A stretch of DNA of 64,000 nt, taken from the NCBI RefSeq assembly GCF_030272615.1, contig NC_081406.1:234732422-234796421 (forward strand), written 5' to 3'. This DNA is from Cryptomeria japonica. Lineage: Eukaryota > Streptophyta > Pinopsida > Cupressales > Cupressaceae. A model generated the notes under the pieces. The model worked only from the letters and a program-made list of their open reading frames with translations. It ran no database searches and was not told where the DNA came from. Below are positions 34,211-45,125 of the stretch, piece after piece (the stretch's first letter is position 1; every line of letters starts with the position of its first letter). The position numbers and the translations under genes are program-made.

Positions 34211-35350
34211 TGATGAATACTAAGAGGGGGGGATGAATTAGTATGCTAGAAATCTTTGCACATAAACACTTTGCTAGACTAACAGTAAACCGGTAAAACA
34301 TTTTAGCAAACAAACTGGTTAGCACACATGCAAACCAAATAGAAAATAATGCATTCACCCACAGAAGCACAAACACCATAACACAAGAGATTTTGACGTG
34401 GAAACCCAAATGGGAAAAACCACGGTGAGATGGAACTCACAAGTAACTATCTGCAGAATAGGAACCAAACCGATTAAGGTCTTACAATATTCTTTACCAG
34501 AACAGATCCTATTAGGAATCTCAATCTCTGTTAGGAGATAAGTCCGATTAAAAACTACCTTGCTAGAGGATTTTAGATCCACAGATGTGAACCACCTTGT
34601 TAGAGGATTTACAAAAGGCTTTTGGGCCTACCCGGTTAAGGGCTATAGAGTTGTCAAAGATGTGAGTAATCAACAAGTGAGTGATCTAGCAAATAGCACA
34701 GATTGCTTGGTTAGATCCTTGATAGCTCGTTCCTAATGCATTCCAGCATTACTTCAGTCTTCTATACATTCATACTCTCTCTGACTCCTCCACCACCTTA
34801 CACCCTAACAACAACATCAACCGCAACAACAACCTAAAAGCCTAGACATGATATCCTTATAAAGGAATCTAATTTCATGTCGTTCCAATAGGATTACAAT
34901 ACAATTCCCTAGGTTCAATGAACCTGGACAAACTTGGTAACATGACACAAAAAGCACCGTTAAAGTGTCAGCACCGTCAAACAATCGGTGGATGGTAACT
35001 CATCACAAAATGTAGGTTTGGTAACTCATCATAGAGTATTACTGGTTCATACAAAATATTGGTTCAAGCAAAATGCCGGTTGCCGGTTTGACAAAATTGA
35101 AGACTGGGAAATATGTGTTTTGTCACTCTGGTCCTTCATACCGCTTGATATCCTCGAACCACTTGGGGTCTACATACCACTTCAGATCGGTAAACACTTT
35201 CTGCAAAACACCAATAGTCTAAGGACTATAATACATCATACCGATTGGAACAATTGTTGGTTGAGCATAGCTTATACATACAAAAATGATCTCAATGCAA
35301 GTATGTGTCCATCAATGACAATCACATCATAAACATCAAAAATACCAACA
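34211..35350 (-). repeat. 5' LTR of element G (1140 bp)
   Basis: It runs from TGATGAATAC to AATACCAACA, collinear with 27657-28798 including the CCTTATAAAGG core. Confidence 0.9.
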
Positions 35351-37639
35351 CAAGGAATACATCCCTTTCATGTTTTTGTTCTGTACATCTATGTCATAAA
35401 TTTCACCATCCATATCATCTGGTCTATTTCAGTCAAAGTTTGTTAGATTCCCACATGGACCATTTTCATATCAAGCTACAACTGTATCATCAAAACCCTC
35501 TAACTCGATCAAAAACTGGATATGGGGTTTTATCGACAAAATGAAACAAAGTCTCAGCGAACAAAACAAACTTTTTCTATAGATTTCAAAGTCTTCAATG
35601 GGATATTTTGAGTTATGATGAAATGCCACGTTACACCGAAAGGCAATTGATTGTTAGTAGGACTTAACACAAGTAACATTGAAAAAGAATAATTTCAATT
35701 TATCTCCCACCAGCTAACAAAATGCAAGCTCAGTCTTGCTGAAAGGAAAGGTCTTGATGAAAGGAATATATTGGCCCAATGGTTACACATGCCTCTCCAT
35801 GCAAATATTCATTTGTTTATGTGATAGTAAACATGTGACATCAAAGCCTTTTAGTCAACCATCATGCACACCATTTCAGTATAACACATAGTCCGATAAA
35901 ACATGAAAGGGCTCTTGCCAAAACTCTATCTCACCTCAAAATAAGGCAATATCGCTAAGATAGAAGCACAATCACACTGAGAAAGTTTGTTTCAGTTAAG
36001 TTCCAAAGGATGGCCACAAGGAAGAAAAGGTCTTGTCAAAGGCAAACTCACACCGAAATCAAGATACATCAACCAAACAAAAAAACACATCATGCCAAAA
36101 AGAAGGCATATCGCTCTGACATGAACTTCATCATGCCAAATTCTAAATTCATTGTGAAAGGAAATATTTATTGGCATGATACACCAAAGGTCACATCGAA
36201 ACATAGATATTTCGACGTAGCGAGAAGTGACGACAGGAAGCTGGTTCGGTCTTGCCGAAAGGCAAGGTCTTATAAAAAAGGCTTTCACTTTGCACCATGA
36301 TAGCCCCACAAAAACAACTCAAGACCCAAGTAGACCAATGAGTGATCGCCATGCCAAACATGGTCCTACATGAACACTTCATCTACATGGACCTATAAAT
36401 GAAAGCCAACTGGACATCTGCAAACACTTCAGACAAAGTGAGCCCAACAATTGGGGGCTGGAGATAGGCCAAAAGTTAAAAGTGAGACCAAATTTGATAC
36501 ACTTCCACTTTTCTAGTCGGACATGATAGACTGATAAGAGGCTTGTCTTGGCCCCACATGAATAAATCAAGACCTGGGTGGACCAATCAAAAGTTTTCAA
36601 ACAAGTATTAATGGACACAAGGGAGAGGTGGGCATGACATTCCAAGGATACTCATGCACTAAATGGAGACCAACTTTCTTTAGTTGGATAGTTTGGATTA
36701 ATGTGTAATTGTGCGACTAGATGATCCTGCAAAAAGAAGCTAACCTCACAATTCCACAAGAAGGCATGTTGACCAGACAAAAACCAAAAAAGAAGGATGT
36801 CTCCAAGAAATAGTGACCACTACACCAAAAATGAACTCCATTGGTATAACAAAAAAGGGTTTGCATAGCCTAAAAATGATCACAATGATAGACCAAGTCA
36901 CACCAAACTGCAGGGATGTCACTGAGACAGAAGGATGGTATTGCCAAAAACTATCAAACACATTAATTTTCACTATTTTTAATCTGTAACAAGAATATAT
37001 CAGACTTGATGGATTTAGCAAGTTATGAGACCAGCTCAGAACTATGATGCCATGCCATTTTCACCTCTGCAACACATGAAATCACTTCTTTTGTGCCTAC
37101 CAATTCCTTTGCAACCTGCAACTTTTATGTAGCATAACACGACATGTTATGCACAGCTACATAACCTACATGTTATGTGCTTCACATGTCTGCAACTATT
37201 CTCTTGTTGACATCATTGAAAATCTAATGCCAATAATATCCCCCTTTTGCAACCTGCAACTTTTGTGTAGCATAACACGACATGTTATTCACAACTACAT
37301 AACCTGCATGTTATGCACTTCACCTATCTGCAACTGTTCTCTTGTTGACATTGATGAAAATCTAATGCCAATAATATCCCCCTTTGGCATTGATTTAAAC
37401 CCTGTTTCAAATCTTCTCCCCATTTGACAACAATGGAAAAGGGCCTGACCGAGACATATTCTTCTCCCCTATTGAGAAACAAAAAGATTGATATCTTATT
37501 GGAAATATGCATTGTCCCACTTTGACCATCATTGCATGCACAAATTTGGACTATCTAGAGCGCATGAAATTTCAATGAACCATTAGTACAATAAAAAAGA
37601 AGTGCTATTGGTTCTTGAAAAAAATTCAAATCTCCCCCT
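35351..37639 (-). other. Element H: relic without genes, ending in an old LTR/polypurine junction
   Basis: 2.3 kb of AT-rich sequence with no recognisable protein. Near its right side a 138-bp unit is duplicated, each copy ending in AATGCCAATAATATCCCCCTTT, a worn version of the LTR-end/polypurine junction of the minus-strand elements. This suggests 35351-37372 is an old LTR and 37373-37639 a scrap of internal sequence into which element I inserted. The short frames at 36010-36309 overlap on both strands and look like chance. Confidence 0.45.
37111..37386. repeat. 138-bp tandem duplication
   Basis: 37111-37248 and 37249-37386 are near-identical, each starting GCAACCTGCAACTTTT and containing GTAGCATAACACGACATG. 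Confidence 0.85.
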
Positions 37640-38216
37640 TGTTGGAAAAAATGAACATTGAGAGGGGGGCATGAATCAGTGTTTTTCAATTTACAATGTC
37701 ATTAAAATGATTCTTAAACCACCATATGCATAAGAATGAAAATAAAGTTCAAAAACATAAACCAATCAACCACAAAACCATAACGCCAAGATTTTTACAT
37801 GGAAACCTGGAAAGGGAAAAACCACAATGGGATTTGAACCCACAATATTATTATACTTTGATTGGGAGTATGATAATATTACAAAAGTGGAATGCACTTG
37901 CATTCAGGCACATTGCCTAGAGCTCATTGCTCAATTACAAGAGGGATACAACCCAAAGGAAGGATCACTACCTTACAGAGATTACAAGTGATTACAATAA
38001 TGAATGAGATGAAGAATAGCATCTGCTAATGCCAATTAGTGGCTCCAGTTAAGCTCAATTAGCCTTCTGCAACTATTTTTTCTTCCTACTCTATTTTGCT
38101 ACTCTATCATATACTAGAGCACTAAACCCTCCAATCACATTCACAAAACTTTGAACATTCTCTAATACAAACTTCTCATACAAATATCATCATTCAAAAT
38201 GCTCAACCAAATCGGT

Positions 38217-38227
38217 CTTATATATCC
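38217..38227 (-). promoter_or_regulatory. Probable TATA box in LTR I
   Basis: GGATATATAAG on the minus strand, downstream of the LTR-borne ORF and about 580 bp from the LTR end. Confidence 0.4.
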
Positions 38228-38916
38228 ACACTGCCAAAATAGATCAATTCCCATTTTGGCTTCCAAAAATTGCATAACATGCAACATGAAACGTGTATCC
38301 AACAAGTTGGCTCAATCCATCCACAAATCCATATGAAAACCTAAACAAAATGATAACAAGATTCACATATGTTGGCCCAATCTCCTTGAGCACAAAACAA
38401 ATCACCGAATTCTTCCCAAAGATTCCACACCACACGTTGCATCAAAATAGCTCTGTTCTACTTGAATTACCGAATATTGGGTCTTCAATCTCACTTATGA
38501 AACAACACTAGATATCAAAATTATGGAATAATATTCCTTGAACCTTAAATCAACTACCTCTATCACCACAACCAAAATCAAGATCTACACATTGTACTCA
38601 TACTTTGTCGGTTTTTGTATTCCACCTTCCAGACTTATGCCTAATGATAATATGACTTTTGATAAATCAGATTTACATGTACTCGATATGATTTCTGAAC
38701 TAAATTTTTTATTACATGAAAAAAATGTTTTGAAGGGACCCCAAAACCCTTTACATCAAGTTAGAAAAAAGATAAAACTAGATAGGACCAACTAGATAGA
38801 GCAAGACAACAAACTAAAACAACTAGCAGATACAAAAAGCCAACAAGAGAGCCAAAAGTAACATAGGGATAGCATAGAAACACCTAAGGGACAACCAAGA
38901 GAATAGAATCAAATAA

Positions 38917-40300
38917 CTAAGAAAATTTCTTGATAAGCTCCACTGCTTCTTTCTCTAGTTGGACCATTGAGGCAACAACACTCTTCAGATCCTCCAGATC
39001 CTTGGCTTGTTGATCCATCTTCCTCATACTTGCATAGGTTCTTTTACTAGATCCAATGGCCACACTTTCAAGGGTCAAGACCTTATCCTCTAAAATATCT
39101 ATCATGTTCTTTTCTAGTTGGAGCTGTTCCAGTTTACTAATAATCACTCTGAACTTATCAACAGAGGATTTAAAAAAAAATTGGCTTTGTTCTCCAATTT
39201 TCTTCAGGGTATTCTCATGACTGTGAATCCTCTTTTCCAATTTATTGAACCTAGCATCCACAACATTAAATTGGGAACCATAAGCTTTAGTAATAGCCTC
39301 TACATCGCTGATGGCTTTTGTTAATTCCTTTAGATAATTAGGTAAAGAGATGAGGTTACCTGTCCTGACAGCTTCAAGAATGTCTACTTTCTTAGAAGAA
39401 TCCTTCTATTTTGTGTTCAGACTTTCAATCTCCGAGTAGACCCATTCTATAACCCTATAAAACTTCATCATTCCACTCTTCATAGTATGAACCATGGAAA
39501 TAGGAGAATTGGTTCTATCTTTATTAAATTCTTGAAAAAATGGCATTATTCTTTAGGGTCTCAACATCAGCAACAGTGAATTTGTCTTTAGGAGGCAGAG
39601 TCACATCTTCCACCATATTCTTCGCCTCTTTCTTAACATCACGTCCATCTATTAGGATCCAAAGGAGTAGAAGGGGTATTTGAGGTGCCATCCACCTTTG
39701 GATTGATTTCAGTTATAACAGGATTGCGCTTTGTTTTCTTCTTAGGTAGTGGGGTAGCATTTTCACTTTCAGTCTCCATATCATCATCATCCTCATCATC
39801 TTCTTCAAACTAGCTTTCCTCCTCCTACACCTTATTCCTACTTCTTTTAACCCCTTTGTTGGAAGTATGTATGGCTGACCCAGAAGCCATATGTTTATCC
39901 TTCCCCTTTCTAGTTCCTTTGGTGGAGGTATCCCTGTTAAAATCATCTTCCAGCTCTGTATCAAAACCCTCATCTTCACTATCATTTGAGTTATCTAACT
40001 CATCTCTTGAGTTTGATAGCTCAATGATATAATATTGAACAAAGGTGGCATCAACATGGTTGTATAAAATAAACATTAACCCTTCATGCATGGGAGGATT
40101 TCTATCTAGGTTAGCCCTAAAATCCTTTATACTAGTATTTAAGGAACTATACATGTGGAAAGGAATAGACACCATATATTTATGGCGGAAGTGGTTCAAG
40201 AGAAAAAATGATAGCCATTAACATGAGAGTATCTACTAATGATTTTTGAACTAAGTTTCCATCAATGACAACTCTTAATCATTTCCCATGCACCAATCTT
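38917..40300 (-). pseudogene. Unknown protein encoded within LTR I: acidic linker and C-terminal coiled coil
   Basis: Three minus-strand pieces in different frames (39825-40199, 39713-39985, 38917-39261). The first has FRHKYMVSIPFHMYSSLN then a hydrophobic stretch and an acidic Ser/Asp tail (NSNDSEDEGFDTELEDD). In-frame TAGs are followed by more acidic text and PLPKKKTKR. The last piece is a coiled coil (NKLEKRIHSHENTLKKIGEQ to VELIKKFS). The order (globular front, charged linker, coiled-coil tail) resembles ORF-X and ORF-Y, but I see no convincing residue-level match. Confidence 0.5.
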
Positions 40301-40326
40301 CACCAAAATAGTCTCTCTTGTCAACA

Positions 40327-40347
40327 ATCTCCCCCTTTGGCATTGAG
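40327..40347 (-). other. Polypurine tract of element I
   Basis: The minus strand reads AATGCCAAAGGGGGAGAT just before TGTTGAC. Confidence 0.8.
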
Positions 40348-41270
40348 GGAAACACAGTGAAAAATGAATTGTACACTCAAAGATGCAAAAGTTCAAAGCT
40401 TCAAAAATATGCAAGACTCTACAAGCACAACAAGCTCTTCCTAAGAACTATTAGTCTCAAATTTTGATTTCCGTCTTATCCCCCTGTAAGAAAATGAATA
40501 ACTCTTTCTACATATGAAGAGATCAAGGAAAAAAGAACCTTAGAGTAACATATAACAAGGTTTTGAGAACCTTCTACACTTTGAACTTATCCAAAGTTCA
40601 GGCGGGTATACCTTTTGTGAATACTTTCACACCTTTAAATAGGATCCATAGTAAACCAGTGTCAAAAACCAGTGGATTTCATCACCTCAACATAAATTGA
40701 AATATTTGAATAAAAACTTATATACTTCTTCAATATTGATCTTCAAGTAAATTAGAAAGAATCCCACAACAAGTACCAGTGCCTTATCCAGGCCATAGAG
40801 TCACCTAAATCAAGCAATAATTTTCAACAATTGAACATTCTGATATGCCTCATCATCTCATCTTTCATGAACCTCATACATGCCTAACATATACATAGAT
40901 CCTTTCCCATTTAACTAAAATAATTCATCAAATTCATGGCAATAGACAATAGGTTTGCTAACAGAAATATTCCTTGCACATTTAATCCCTCTTCTTAAGA
41001 GAAAAGCCAGAAATAATGTCTATAAGATTGCCTTACAATCCATGCTCATTCAAACAACCCTAGATTATCCAAATGAAACTAGCAAAATACAGAATGCACA
41101 CAAGAAGGCAAAGAAATTTTAGGCCTAAAAGTTTGATTTATATATTTAAATTCATTCTTGAAAATATTACATCATCCAGAGTCATCTCCTTGAAACCAAA
41201 AAAAGAAACCTAAATATATTTTGTTAGAGTTTCTTTACAAAATTCTTGTGGTGTCATTTTTACTAGTCCT
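40348..41270. other. Gene-free stretch between element I and the ORF-Y copy J
   Basis: AT-rich, no readable protein. The right part continues the homology with sequence downstream of ORF-Y in element M; the left part is probably internal sequence of element I. Confidence 0.4.
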
Positions 41271-41275
41271 GGTAT

Positions 41276-41286
41276 CCATTTATAAC
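41276..41286 (-). promoter_or_regulatory. TATA-like box downstream of ORF-Y copy J
   Basis: The minus strand reads GTTATAAATGG, within a stretch also present at the same place after ORF-Y in element M (56526-56536). Conservation of the surrounding ~100 bases supports a functional past. Confidence 0.5.
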
Positions 41287-41422
41287 ATTATGGATGCATA
41301 CAAGCTTTAGACATTCCTAGAAAGGTTTGTTACAAACCATTTTACTCTCCAAGAAATAGTTGCAAGTCTTTTTCAATATCAACAACCTCTTCCATTTGTT
41401 GTTCTACTGCAACCTCTTCTAT

Positions 41423-43871
41423 CTACTCTGGAGTATCTTCTTTTTGCCCAATATATTTGTCCTTCCACTCTTGGAACACATCATCACTTGGCCAAGCAAA
41501 GCTAATATTCTTCTGTTTCATCCCTTCTAGCCTTTTCCAAGTGACCCTTAACTGCCCAATTTTTGTTTCTATGAAACCATAATGTGATTTCACCTTTTCA
41601 ACCTCTTCAATTGTCTGGACAAATAAGGATGTGTCATCAGTGTTAATGATTTCATTAACCCTTTGGGACAATTTATGGTCCAGCTCTTCTAGCCATGCCT
41701 TGTCCTCTTTCAACTAGATTGGACCAACAAAACCCCCTGGAAACAATTCATATTTGTGATCTAGTTATGGGTCATCTCTTCTGAATATGTTGCATCCCTT
41801 ACAAAATGTACTATCTCTCAGTACCATGGTTGTGTCTCAATACTGGTGACCAAGATGTTCTCAACTTCAACATTATTCACTTCAATATCAAGAAGGTTTG
41901 ATTCAGCCATCAGCTTAGCAAGGCCTAAACCTCTCACCAATTTAGTGATCTTAATCTCTAAATCAAACTCTTGGATTTTGGTTCAACTTCCTTCCCCACT
42001 CTTTGCCTTTTAAGGGAATCTTGGATGTCAATGACATCTTCAATTGCTCTTTTCCCTCTTGAAGTGGAAGGCTCACCTTTCACTGGCATCATCACACTGT
42101 ACTTTGATTTCTTATGCATCACATAATCACCAGGTGGGATAGCCTTAGCAAAGGCAGGCTTAGCTAGGACCAATTTAACCCTATCAGGATCATTTTGCAT
42201 TGTAGCCTCCCTTTTTTTTTTCAAGGTTTGCATGAGGTCTTCAAAATAAAGAATCAAGAATTTGACTTTCTCCTCAAAAGGGTTGAAGCTAGAAAGAGGG
42301 TCATAACTACTATCAAATTGATGAATAAAGTCAAGAGCCCTTTTATATGCAACCCACTTCTCCTTCCTCATTTCTTGCTCATATAAATTGAATTCATTCC
42401 TAATTAAATCTTCAGGGATCTGAAATTGGTGAGGCCTACCTTTACACACTGCCCTCTTTCTAAACATGCCATTGAAAAAGTCCTCAGGGTTTGCACATCT
42501 TGAAACTACAACTGACAACCTATATGGCTTAAAGAATTCTTCAAAATATTTCTAGCCACCTTTAGTGATCACAAAATGATGGGCCACAATAATGGTTGGG
42601 AAAATGGTCCCTTTAACCCTATTTGTCAGCTCTATCTCTTCTACACCTCTAATTTGCCTCAAGACTTTTGCAATCCCTATCTTCAATGGGACCTGATAGG
42701 GCAATAGATAAGGAGTACCTCTAAAACCATACACTCTGAAAATGGTAGAAACAAGGTACAAATACATATCTCCCCAATTGTGAACAATCTTAATACCTTC
42801 AACAACTCTTTAGGCCTGAGGAATTCCAAGAGAGCCTTAGAAATCCTAGGGTTTTCTGTGCACAGAAGAATCCTAATTTTAGATGCAAAGCATCTATCAA
42901 ACTTTAGATAACTAGCATCCTCTCTATCCTAGGATAAAACAATGCTCCAAAGTTGAACAAGCATCTCTTCCTTATCTTTCACCTTAACCAAATCCATTTC
43001 CTTTGCAAAATAGTCAGCACCCTTGAACAAAAGCATGTGCATTAAAAGAGAGTACCATCCAAATAGTTTGTCCACCTTACCATTTTTTATCCCTACTAGC
43101 CCGGTATGAATTGCATTAGTTAGATAGGGTGCATAATCAAATGGTATTGCCAGAGAGGGGTTTAGAATCTGTGCAATCATCAGCATGTAATGGGTTGGCA
43201 TGTTTTTCTCAGCATCTTCTCCAAAAATCTGACAAAGTGCCCAATACATGCCCTTAGCTCTTAGAGTAAACAAATTCAAGGAGAAGGGTTCCATTGTACT
43301 GGGGCCTACAACTATCAAAAATCCTATTTTAACAAAGAACTCTTTCAATGGGCCACTTCTAAGGTGATCCCTTTGTGCATCATAAACCTAGGCCAGTGAT
43401 TCAAAATCAATAGGCTCTAACAAATTTGAAGATTCACTGAGCTTGAACACACTTTTGAAATTCATCATATTTAATTTCAATCAGGGGTGATCCTTTCACA
43501 TTCCTGATACATCTAGCTATAGGGTCATAATTTTGTGTAATCAAAGTCAATAAATCTACATCCATGAATACACCAGGAACTATAATCTTCCCCACATCCA
43601 ATTCCCATATGCTATTTAAAGGGGCAAGGGAATGTCTCTGACCAAAACCTACTTTGAACAATCCTAAACCTGATAGCCCTATTTTTGGATCCCTTAACCA
43701 ATTACCTTTATCGTATAAGCCATCCCCAATTCTTAGGCGAGGGTTCTTTGGTACCAATTCTTTAGCTTTAGCCCCGACATTGGTAGATATAGTTAACTAT
43801 TCCAAAAAAGCATCACAAATGTTCCTATCCTGGTAATTCACTTTTCCTATCAACTCCCTTCTTGGTGCCAT
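41423..43871 (-). pseudogene. ORF-Y, copy J: broken, internally shortened
   Basis: ATG at 43871 (MAPRRELIGKVNY) matches the start of the copy at 52787 (MAPKREFSGKVDY). Pieces: 43434-43757 (LRIGDGLYDKGNWLRDPKIG), 42929-43348 (AKGMYWALCQIFGEDAEKNM), 42552-42767 (GFRGTPYLLPYQVPLKIGIA), 41958-42518 (ANPEDFFNGMFRKRAVCKGR) and 41423-41713 (helical tail). There are stops, frame changes and a missing central linker (about 815 codons against about 1215). A TAG at 42552-42554 is at exactly the same codon as the TAG at 54104-54106 in the other copy. Function unknown. Confidence 0.78.
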
Positions 43872-44561
43872 CTTGATAATGCAACTATATCAATTGAGAC
43901 TTGCACAGACCTCTAGTGAAACAATTCACACAGCAATCACCGACTTTAGACCAGAATTAGCAAGAAAAAGCATAAAAAAATTGTTATTCGCTTGAAGAAA
44001 ACCGCTCTGCACCAATTGCTCTACAATAGACTCGTTGAAATGATGCCAACATTCAAGTTGATGCGAACATTAAACACTGATAACAAGAACATACATCATT
44101 TTTCACCTCACTCTCTCCCCCTTTGACAGCAATGCCAAATATAGGAATCCACCAAAATCTATATACATTGACTTACAAAAGTTTGAAGATATCATCAAAA
44201 ATTGTCTTCAAAGAATCCATGTGCGTATCCCAACCTTCGTTTGAATTCTCTAAAATATTGATCAGAGAACTGAACAAGTAAGCATGCATTTATGCTCCTC
44301 TACAATCATTCAAAACACTCTTATTCAGAGCATCTATTGCATCTCGCTTACTACTGATCAAGGATTCTATCTAGGGAGTGATAACGCATCTTAGTTCTCC
44401 CACTCTACCCAAAAAAGTTTCCTTCTCCTGACTTAATCTCTTTATTATATCAAGTATAACCAGAACTTGACCTTCAAAATTGCTAGCAAAAACTAATCGA
44501 GGTGCATACGATTGAGATATGCTAGCTAACTACTCTTCACACTCTTTAATTTTCTTGTCAA

Positions 44562-45125
44562 TTAAGGAAAAAATAGACATGACTTGTATATTTGACCAAC
44601 TTCATCTAATGCATCTTGTATATTCTTCATAGCAGTTATCAAAAGAACCCTATCTCCTTCAATCATATTGAAAATTGTCCTCATTCTCATAGAATTAAAC
44701 TGAGTCAAAATTCTAGCATCTTCTACCTTCTCCAAAGATATAAAATGAGAATATATTGCATTAAGTAGGCTTCTAAGCTTACCAGAGGGAGTATCACCTG
44801 AATCAGACTTAAATGATGGCAAAATTTTCTCTAATACACCTACGGCAATAGTTATCAACTCTTTATCTGTGGTGTGAGACTTGAGTAAGTCCTCACTAGA
44901 TTTAGCTTGTGTAAGAGTTGCTAGCTTCAATGCTTGGATAGGAGATAATGAACTCAGATCAATAGGCCCTTGAGTGAAATCATCTGAATCAATGGCATTT
45001 TTCTTTTCTTTATTTTCTATAGTGTCTCTTTCCACTGTCACCAGAGCTTGATCATCCTTGTCTTCTCCTTTCTCCCCATCCACCTCAATAGCTACAACTT
45101 TTACATCATCTTTACCCTTCTCCAC
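44562..45125 (-). pseudogene. C-terminal helical region of element K's ORF-X
   Basis: 187 open residues: an acidic front (KGDEKGEDKDDQ-like), then SSLSPIQALKLATLTQAKSS and a helical tail ending IQDALDEVGQIYKSCLF, which resembles the IRDALDEGNLLLGKLC tail of ORF-X in element G. It lies downstream of the ORF-X N-terminal domain on the same strand. Confidence 0.5.

Larger units (their letters stand above)
27657..35350 (-). mobile_element. Element G: second Gag plus ORF-X element, sharing its left LTR with F
   Basis: LTRs at 27657-28798 and 34211-35350, polypurine tract at 28799-28825, initiator-Met site at 34196-34208, Gag at 32882-34160 and ORF-X at about 29400-32435. Layout and size (7.7 kb) match element E. 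Its flanks (ccaat on the left, caagg on the right) do not form a target duplication. The left LTR has internal retrotransposon sequence on both sides, so G and F form an LTR-internal-LTR-internal array. Confidence 0.85.
37640..40326 (-). repeat. 3' LTR of element I (about 2.7 kb), with an ORF inside
   Basis: The left end TGTTGGAAAAAATG carries the GAGAGGGGGGCATGAATCAGTG text found at the same place in the other LTRs; the right end is GTCAACA at 40326, next to a polypurine tract (40327-40347). A TATA-like GGATATATAAG lies at 38217-38227 on the minus strand. A broken ORF (about 38917-40300) occupies the U3 part. An insertion of foreign sequence between two parts of a shorter LTR cannot be excluded. 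Confidence 0.6.

Noticed and set aside
36010-36309. Overlapping ~100-residue ORFs on both strands
   Set aside because: No family resemblance, biased composition and mutual overlap; treated as chance within relic H.
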